Below, piece after piece: positions 60,278 to 64,000 of a stretch of 64,000 nucleotides of DNA. The notes under the pieces are model-generated. The model did not search any database and had not been told where the DNA came from. It saw only the letters and a program-made list of their open reading frames with translations. How positions within the stretch are numbered: the stretch's first letter is position 1; every line of letters starts with the position of its first letter. The translations under genes were made by a program, and so were the position numbers. The stretch covers positions 248,001 through 312,000 of the forward strand of contig JAIRVP010000048.1 in NCBI GenBank assembly GCA_031253835.1, read 5' to 3'. This DNA is from Burkholderia sp. Its GTDB lineage: Bacteria > Pseudomonadota > Gammaproteobacteria > Burkholderiales > Burkholderiaceae.

Positions 60278-60375
60278 GACGTCAAAAGATAATTATTTGA
60301 CGGTAATCACTACCGAATGGAAACAATTACCGCCAATCGGCATGCCGTGCGGCACATGGAGTGCGAGGAACGACG

Positions 60376-61389
60376 GTGAAGGTGAATCTGAAAGCGCTGT
60401 CCGACGCGCTCGGGCTGTCGCGGACGACGGTCAGTCGCGCGCTGAACGGTTACGACGACGTCAGCGAGGCCACGCGCGAACGCGTCGCGCGGGCGGCGCG
60501 GGAAATGGGCTATGTGGCCGATCCGACCGCGCGCCGGCTGGCGACCGGCCGGGCCGACATGATCGGGATCGTCTATCCGTTCGGCACGGGCGATCTCGGC
60601 GATCCGCGCTTCGGCGAGGTTGTCGCGGGCATCACCGAGCGGCTTGCCGAACGCAATCTCGATTTCATCATCGCGTCTGCGCGACCGAACGCGGAGCTGG
60701 ACACCTATCGGCGGATCGTCGACGGCAAGCTCGTCGACGGGCTGATCGTCGCACGCACGCTCGTCGACGATCCGCGCATCGCGTACCTGCAATCGAGCGC
60801 GTTTCCGTACGTCGCGTACGGCCGCACGCAGGCCGCCGAGCCGTATGCGTGGTTCGATTTCGACAACGAGGCCGGCGCGCGCGACGCGGTGCGCCGGCTG
60901 ATCGGCTTCGGGCATCGGCGCATCGCGATGATCAGTGCGCCGCTGGCGCTGAATTTCGCTGCCCAGCGGCGTGCCGGTTATCTGTCCGCGTTGCATGAAG
61001 CCGGCATCGAGCCCGATCCGGCGCTGCTCGTCGAGTGCCCGTTTACGCACGATGGCGGGCTGCAGGCGATGCGGGCCTTGCTCGCACGCGACGCGCGGCC
61101 GACCGCGCTGCTGGTCGACAACAACATCACGGGCGGCGGGGCGTTCCGCGCGCTCGTGGACAGCGGTCTGCGCGTGGGCGACGACATGTCGCTGATCGTC
61201 TACGACGGCGTGCCGGCGGACATCGCGCATCCGTATCGCGTCACGGCTGTCGTGCAGCCGACCGGGCATGCGTCGGGGCGCGCGCTGGCGGACCTGATGC
61301 TGCGGCTGCTGGGCGACGGCGTGCGCGAGCATCGGCTCGAAGCGCCGGCCATCGAGGCCGGCGACACCGACGGCCCGCCGCGCGGCTAG
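60376..61389 (+). CDS. LacI-family transcriptional regulator of the fructan genes
   Basis: The 337-aa repressor has a LacI helix-turn-helix (VNLKALSDALGLSRTTVSRALNGYDDVSEATRERV) and the hinge ADPTARRLATGRADMIGIVYPF. A periplasmic-binding-like ligand domain follows. It is divergent from levansucrase, with matching operators between. GTG 60376 is used because AGGAA lies 8 bp upstream; GTG 60361 is an alternative. Ligand is probably a fructoside or sucrose-derived sugar, inferred from the target genes. Confidence 0.9.
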   Translation: MKVNLKALSDALGLSRTTVSRALNGYDDVSEATRERVARAAREMGYVADPTARRLATGRADMIGIVYPFGTGDLGDPRFGEVVAGITERLAERNLDFIIASARPNAELDTYRRIVDGKLVDGLIVARTLVDDPRIAYLQSSAFPYVAYGRTQAAEPYAWFDFDNEAGARDAVRRLIGFGHRRIAMISAPLALNFAAQRRAGYLSALHEAGIEPDPALLVECPFTHDGGLQAMRALLARDARPTALLVDNNITGGGAFRALVDSGLRVGDDMSLIVYDGVPADIAHPYRVTAVVQPTGHASGRALADLMLRLLGDGVREHRLEAPAIEAGDTDGPPRG

Positions 61390-61511
61390 CCGGCGCGGGA
61401 GCGGGGCGGCGTGCGATCGGCTGCGGACGTTGCCCGATCGTGTTCCGTGCCCGCGTCGGGACGGGACGACGAAAAGGCCATGACGCCGGCAGGGGCGAAT
61501 GCCCGTTTTTC

Positions 61512-61526
61512 TAGACGACCGGTCTA
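61512..61526. promoter_or_regulatory. NemR-box-like palindrome, copy 1
   Basis: TAGACGACCGGTCTA: arms TAGAC and GTCTA around five bases. It differs from copy 2 by one base in the spacer. The E. coli NemR box is, as I recall, of the form TAGACC-N4-GGTCTA, closely similar. It is preceded by TTTTT and followed by a TATCAT hexamer, as at a promoter. Confidence 0.75.
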
Positions 61527-61657
61527 ATCCAGCGCTATCATCCGTCCCGTGAATGCGACGCCGTATTCGGGCCCGGACGACAAAGACGCGAAAATGCCAT
61601 GTCGCGCTGCGATGCTGTCCATGCCGCGAGCCGCCGTCGTTTTATTTGGCCGCTTTC

Positions 61658-61672
61658 TAGACGACTGGTCTA
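61658..61672. promoter_or_regulatory. NemR-box-like palindrome, copy 2
   Basis: TAGACGACTGGTCTA, 146 bp from copy 1 and 139 bp before the DJ-1/PfpI ATG. Surrounding bases CTTTCTAGACGAC and GGTCTAAT are also shared with copy 1. Probably a TetR-type repressor site for the DJ-1-OYE pair; no TetR gene is adjacent. Confidence 0.75.
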
Positions 61673-61811
61673 ATAGATGCGCGCCGCATTCGACTCGATG
61701 AATCGCACGTTGACGCGTCCGCGCTGACTAACCGACAGGCGTGCCGCGCCGACCGGCCAAACCGGTTGTGCGGCCCCGTTCCCCCGTTCATTTTCGAAGG
61801 AGTGTCCGATC

Positions 61812-62498
61812 ATGAAGATTCTGGTTGTCCTGACCTCGCACGACACGCTCGGCGACACCGGCAAGAAAACCGGCTTCTGGCTCGAGGAACTGGCCGCGCC
61901 GTACTACACGTTCAAGGATGCGGGCGTCGAGCTGACGCTCGCGTCGCCGAAGGGCGGCCAGCCGCCGCTCGACCCGAAAAGCAGCGATCCGGCCGCGCAG
62001 ACCGATGCGACGCGCCGCTTCGAAGCGGATGCGGCGGCCAAGGCCGAACTCGCGTCGACGCACAAGCTGACCGACGTGTCGGTGGACGACTACGACGCCG
62101 TGTTCTACCCGGGCGGCCATGGCCCGCTGTGGGATCTCGCCGAGGATCTGCATTCGATCGGCCTGATCGAGCGCGCGCTCGCCGCCGGCAAGCCGGTCGC
62201 GGCCGTCTGCCACGCGCCGGGCGTGCTGCGCCACGTGAAGAACCCGCAGACCGGTGAATCGGTCGTGCGCGGCAAGCGTGCGACGGGCTTTACCAACAGT
62301 GAAGAAGCGGCCGTGGAACTGACGGAAGTCGTGCCGTTCCTCGTCGAGGACATGCTGAAGACCAACGGCGCGGAATTCGAGCGCAGCGCCGACTGGGCGC
62401 CGCATGTCGTCACCGACGGGCTGCTGATCACGGGGCAGAACCCCGCGTCGTCGGAACCGGCTGCCGAGGCCTTGCTCGCGAAGCTCGGCCACCAGTAA
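61812..62498 (+). CDS. DJ-1/PfpI-family protein (Hsp31/glyoxalase III-like)
   Basis: The 228-aa class I glutamine-amidotransferase-like protein has the nucleophile elbow AAVCHAPGVL (Cys133-His134). It has FYPGGHGPLWDL near residue 98 and ASPKGGQPPLDPKS near residue 45, as in Hsp31/YajL-like glyoxalase III proteins. These remove methylglyoxal or act in carbonyl/thiol stress. GAAGGAG precedes the ATG. It is likely co-regulated with the flavin reductase 141 bp downstream. Confidence 0.88.
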   Translation: MKILVVLTSHDTLGDTGKKTGFWLEELAAPYYTFKDAGVELTLASPKGGQPPLDPKSSDPAAQTDATRRFEADAAAKAELASTHKLTDVSVDDYDAVFYPGGHGPLWDLAEDLHSIGLIERALAAGKPVAAVCHAPGVLRHVKNPQTGESVVRGKRATGFTNSEEAAVELTEVVPFLVEDMLKTNGAEFERSADWAPHVVTDGLLITGQNPASSEPAAEALLAKLGHQ

Positions 62499-62639
62499 CT
62501 GCATGGCGCCGGCCGGGCCGGCGCCGTTCCCGCTCCGTCGCCGGGCCTTGCCGGCCCGCCGGCGGTTCCAATCGTTCCGCCGTGCGCATCGCGCGGCGAG
62601 TCCCCAGTCGTTTTGCAGAACCAAGCAAAGGAGTCGTGG

Positions 62640-63749
62640 ATGTCTGCCCTGTTCGAACCGTTCAAACTCAAGGATGTCACGCTGCGCAACCGCATCGCGG
62701 TGCCGCCGATGTGCCAGTACGTCGCCGAAGACGGCATCGTCAACGACTGGCATCACGTGCATCTGGCCGGCATCGCGCGCGGCGGCGCGGGCCTGTTGAT
62801 CGCGGAGGCGACGGCCGTGTCGCCGGAAGGGCGCATCACGCCGGGCTGCGCCGGGCTGTGGAACGACGCGCAGGCCGAGGCGTTCGCGCCGTCGGTCGCG
62901 GCGATCAAGGCGGCCGGTTCGGTGCCCGGCATCCAGCTCGCACATGCAGGCCGCAAGGCGAGCGCGAACCGCCCGTGGGAAGGCGACGACCATATCGCCG
63001 ACGGCGACCCGCACGGCTGGCAGACCATCGCACCGTCGGCCGTGCCGTTCGGCGCGCACCTGCCGAAGGTGCCGCGTGAAATGACGCACGACGACATCGC
63101 CCGCGTGCAGGCCGACTTCGTCGCATCGGCGAAGCGTGCACGGGACCTCGGTTTCGAATGGCTCGAACTGCACTTCGCGCACGGCTACCTCGGCCAGAGC
63201 TTCTTCTCGGTGCATTCGAACCAGCGCACCGACGAATACGGCGGCTCGGCCGAGAATCGCGGCCGCTTCCTCGTCGACACGCTCGCGGCCGTCCGCGAGG
63301 TCTGGCCCGAGCACCTGCCGCTGACCGCGCGCCTCGGCGTGATCGAATACGACGGCCGCGACGAAGAGACGCTCGCCGAGTCGATCGCGCTCACGCAGCG
63401 GATGAAGCAGGCCGGGCTCGACATGCTGAGCGTGTCGGTCGGGTTCTCGACGCCCACCGCACAGATTCCGTGGGGCCCGGCGTTCCTCGCGCCGATCGCC
63501 GAGCGCGTGCGCCGCGAGGCCGGGCTGCCGGTGTCGTCCGCATGGGGGATCGACACGCCGCAACTGGCGAACCGCGTGGTGGCCGACGAGCAGCTCGATC
63601 TCGTGATGGTCGGCCGCGCGCATCTGGCCGATCCGCACTGGCCGTACTACGCGGCCAAGCAGCTCGGCGTCGAGCGTCCGTCGTGGACGCTGCCCGCGCC
63701 GTACGCGCACTGGCTCGAACGCTACCGGATCGCCGACAAGGTGGCCTGA
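62640..63749 (+). CDS. Old-yellow-enzyme family NADH:flavin oxidoreductase (XenA/YqjM class)
   Basis: The 369-aa FMN enzyme has the class-defining Cys25 in VPPMCQY, the HAGRK substrate motif, and the catalytic His region HFAHGYLGQSFFS. LGVIEYDGRDEETLAES lies in the C-terminal half. It reduces activated alkenes, nitro-compounds and N-ethylmaleimide with NAD(P)H. AAAGGAG precedes ATG 62640. It follows the DJ-1/PfpI gene with NemR-like sites upstream, and is ended by a strong terminator. Confidence 0.9.
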   Translation: MSALFEPFKLKDVTLRNRIAVPPMCQYVAEDGIVNDWHHVHLAGIARGGAGLLIAEATAVSPEGRITPGCAGLWNDAQAEAFAPSVAAIKAAGSVPGIQLAHAGRKASANRPWEGDDHIADGDPHGWQTIAPSAVPFGAHLPKVPREMTHDDIARVQADFVASAKRARDLGFEWLELHFAHGYLGQSFFSVHSNQRTDEYGGSAENRGRFLVDTLAAVREVWPEHLPLTARLGVIEYDGRDEETLAESIALTQRMKQAGLDMLSVSVGFSTPTAQIPWGPAFLAPIAERVRREAGLPVSSAWGIDTPQLANRVVADEQLDLVMVGRAHLADPHWPYYAAKQLGVERPSWTLPAPYAHWLERYRIADKVA

Positions 63750-63822
63750 GCGGCCGCGGCAACGCGGCGCGCCGGCGCGGCTCGTGCATGATGCGCGCCG
63801 CCGATCCGGCGCCGATGGATAG

Positions 63823-63870
63823 AATGGCGGTTCGTGCAGGCCGGTTGCCTGCGCGAACCGCCATTTTTTT
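63823..63870 (+). terminator. Intrinsic terminator after the OYE gene
   Basis: AATGGCGGTTCG (63823-63834) pairs with CGAACCGCCATT (63854-63865), with an inner GCAGG/CCTGC stem, followed by TTTTT. It is a 17-bp composite stem 73 bp past the OYE stop. It lies immediately ahead of the next gene's ribosome site. Confidence 0.9.
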
Positions 63871-63888
63871 CATTTCGACAGAGGTGCC

Positions 63889-64000
63889 ATGGGCGCACAT
63901 GTCCCGTCGTCTCACGATTCCGCCGCACGGCCGCGCGCGCAGCAGATTGCCCGCGTCGTGCTGTATGCGGCGCTGCTGGTGCTCGCGCTGTGGGTCATCC
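63889..64000 (+). CDS. Membrane protein, N-terminal fragment (possibly AI-2E/PerM transporter)
   Basis: The first 37 codons are in the window: a polar leader (MGAHVPSSHDSAARPRAQQI) followed by the start of a hydrophobic helix (ARVVLYAALLVLALWVI). The AI-2E/PerM family in Burkholderia commonly begins this way, but the fragment is too short to decide. GAGGTG precedes the ATG. Confidence 0.55.
   Translation, partial: MGAHVPSSHDSAARPRAQQIARVVLYAALLVLALWVI

Larger units (their letters stand above)
61390..61811. other. Intergenic region, 422 bp, upstream of the DJ-1/PfpI gene
   Basis: It contains two near-identical 15-bp palindromes (annotated separately) but no convincing gene. A 50-codon GTG frame (61549-61701) lies between the palindromes and has no ribosome site. 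A CCAAACCGGTTGTG stretch near 61758 partly resembles the fructan operator. Confidence 0.5.

Noticed and set aside
61549..61701. 50-codon GTG frame between the two NemR-like palindromes
   Set aside because: No ribosome site and it runs through the second operator. It could be a leader peptide or remnant but cannot be supported.
1..64000. tRNA or rRNA genes, CRISPR arrays, insertion sequences, integrases, attachment sites
   Set aside because: No transposase or integrase frames, no regularly spaced repeat-spacer pattern (the only tandem repeat is the 49-bp hairpin array with no spacers), and no recognisable tRNA/rRNA sequence were seen.

Overview
The window is very GC-rich, densely coding and strongly third-position GC-biased. 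Its gene content is typical of Burkholderia sensu stricto, and I infer the Burkholderia cepacia complex: OmpC-type porins, MocR/PdxR and LysR regulators, a homoprotocatechuate cluster, a levansucrase plus GH32 pair, and SfnB/Ssu-type organosulfur genes. There are no rRNA, tRNA, core replication or ribosomal genes, and most loci are catabolic or accessory. I infer a secondary replicon (chromosome 2 or 3). Species cannot be assigned from the sequence alone.

Layout. 0-9.2 kb: tail of a cytochrome c, a CPA2/YbaL-type antiporter, an orphan arabinose-type binding protein with an SDR, a second FtsI-like transpeptidase, a small unknown gene, and an extended SDR. 8.7-15.5 kb: the homoprotocatechuate meta-cleavage pathway hpaR / hpaG1-G2-E-D-F-H-I, interrupted by a four-copy 49-bp hairpin array between hpaE and hpaD. 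15.5-18.7 kb: a DUF3304 lipoprotein with a small overlapping partner, an AraC regulator and a quinone-oxidoreductase-like MDR enzyme. 18.8-29.4 kb: porin, an Afu/Fbp-type ABC importer, a MocR regulator divergent from a Bcr/CflA MFS pump, and a TctDE-like two-component system. 29.4-42.5 kb: an organosulfur block. It holds a sulfonate-type operon (LLM monooxygenase, class II aldolase, SBP, permease, ATPase, cytochrome c, second SBP, MOSC protein), divergent sfnB, a LysR regulator, a thiol dioxygenase and a four-domain rhodanese. 42.5-46.8 kb: a GDPD lipoprotein, a squalene/phytoene synthase and a strongly terminated porin. 46.8-52.1 kb: a TetR-HlyD-ABC-permease-OMF efflux operon with translationally coupled genes. 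52.3-56.7 kb: cupin, AhpD-like protein, PdxR-type regulator, LysR and SDR. 56.8-61.4 kb: secreted GH32 and GH68 fructan enzymes with a divergent LacI regulator and paired operators. 61.4-63.75 kb: a DJ-1/PfpI protein and an old-yellow-enzyme reductase behind two near-identical palindromes resembling NemR boxes. 63.9 kb to the end: start of a membrane protein.

How the genes work together. The hpa genes take homoprotocatechuate to pyruvate and succinic semialdehyde, but the upper 4-hydroxyphenylacetate hydroxylase genes are absent here. The organosulfur block couples uptake of sulfonate-like compounds, FMN-dependent desulfonation, thiol oxidation and sulfane-sulfur handling. The DJ-1 plus OYE pair looks like a reactive-electrophile detoxification unit. 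The fructan unit makes and degrades levan or sucrose outside the cytoplasm under LacI control.

Most noteworthy signals: the 49-bp hairpin array with a compensatory base-pair change, the twin TAGAC-N5-GTCTA operators, the twin CAAACCGGTTTG operators exactly 22 bp apart, the 25-bp inverted repeat before the 55.98-kb SDR, the odd composition of the sulfonate operon, and an arabinose binding protein with no importer beside it.
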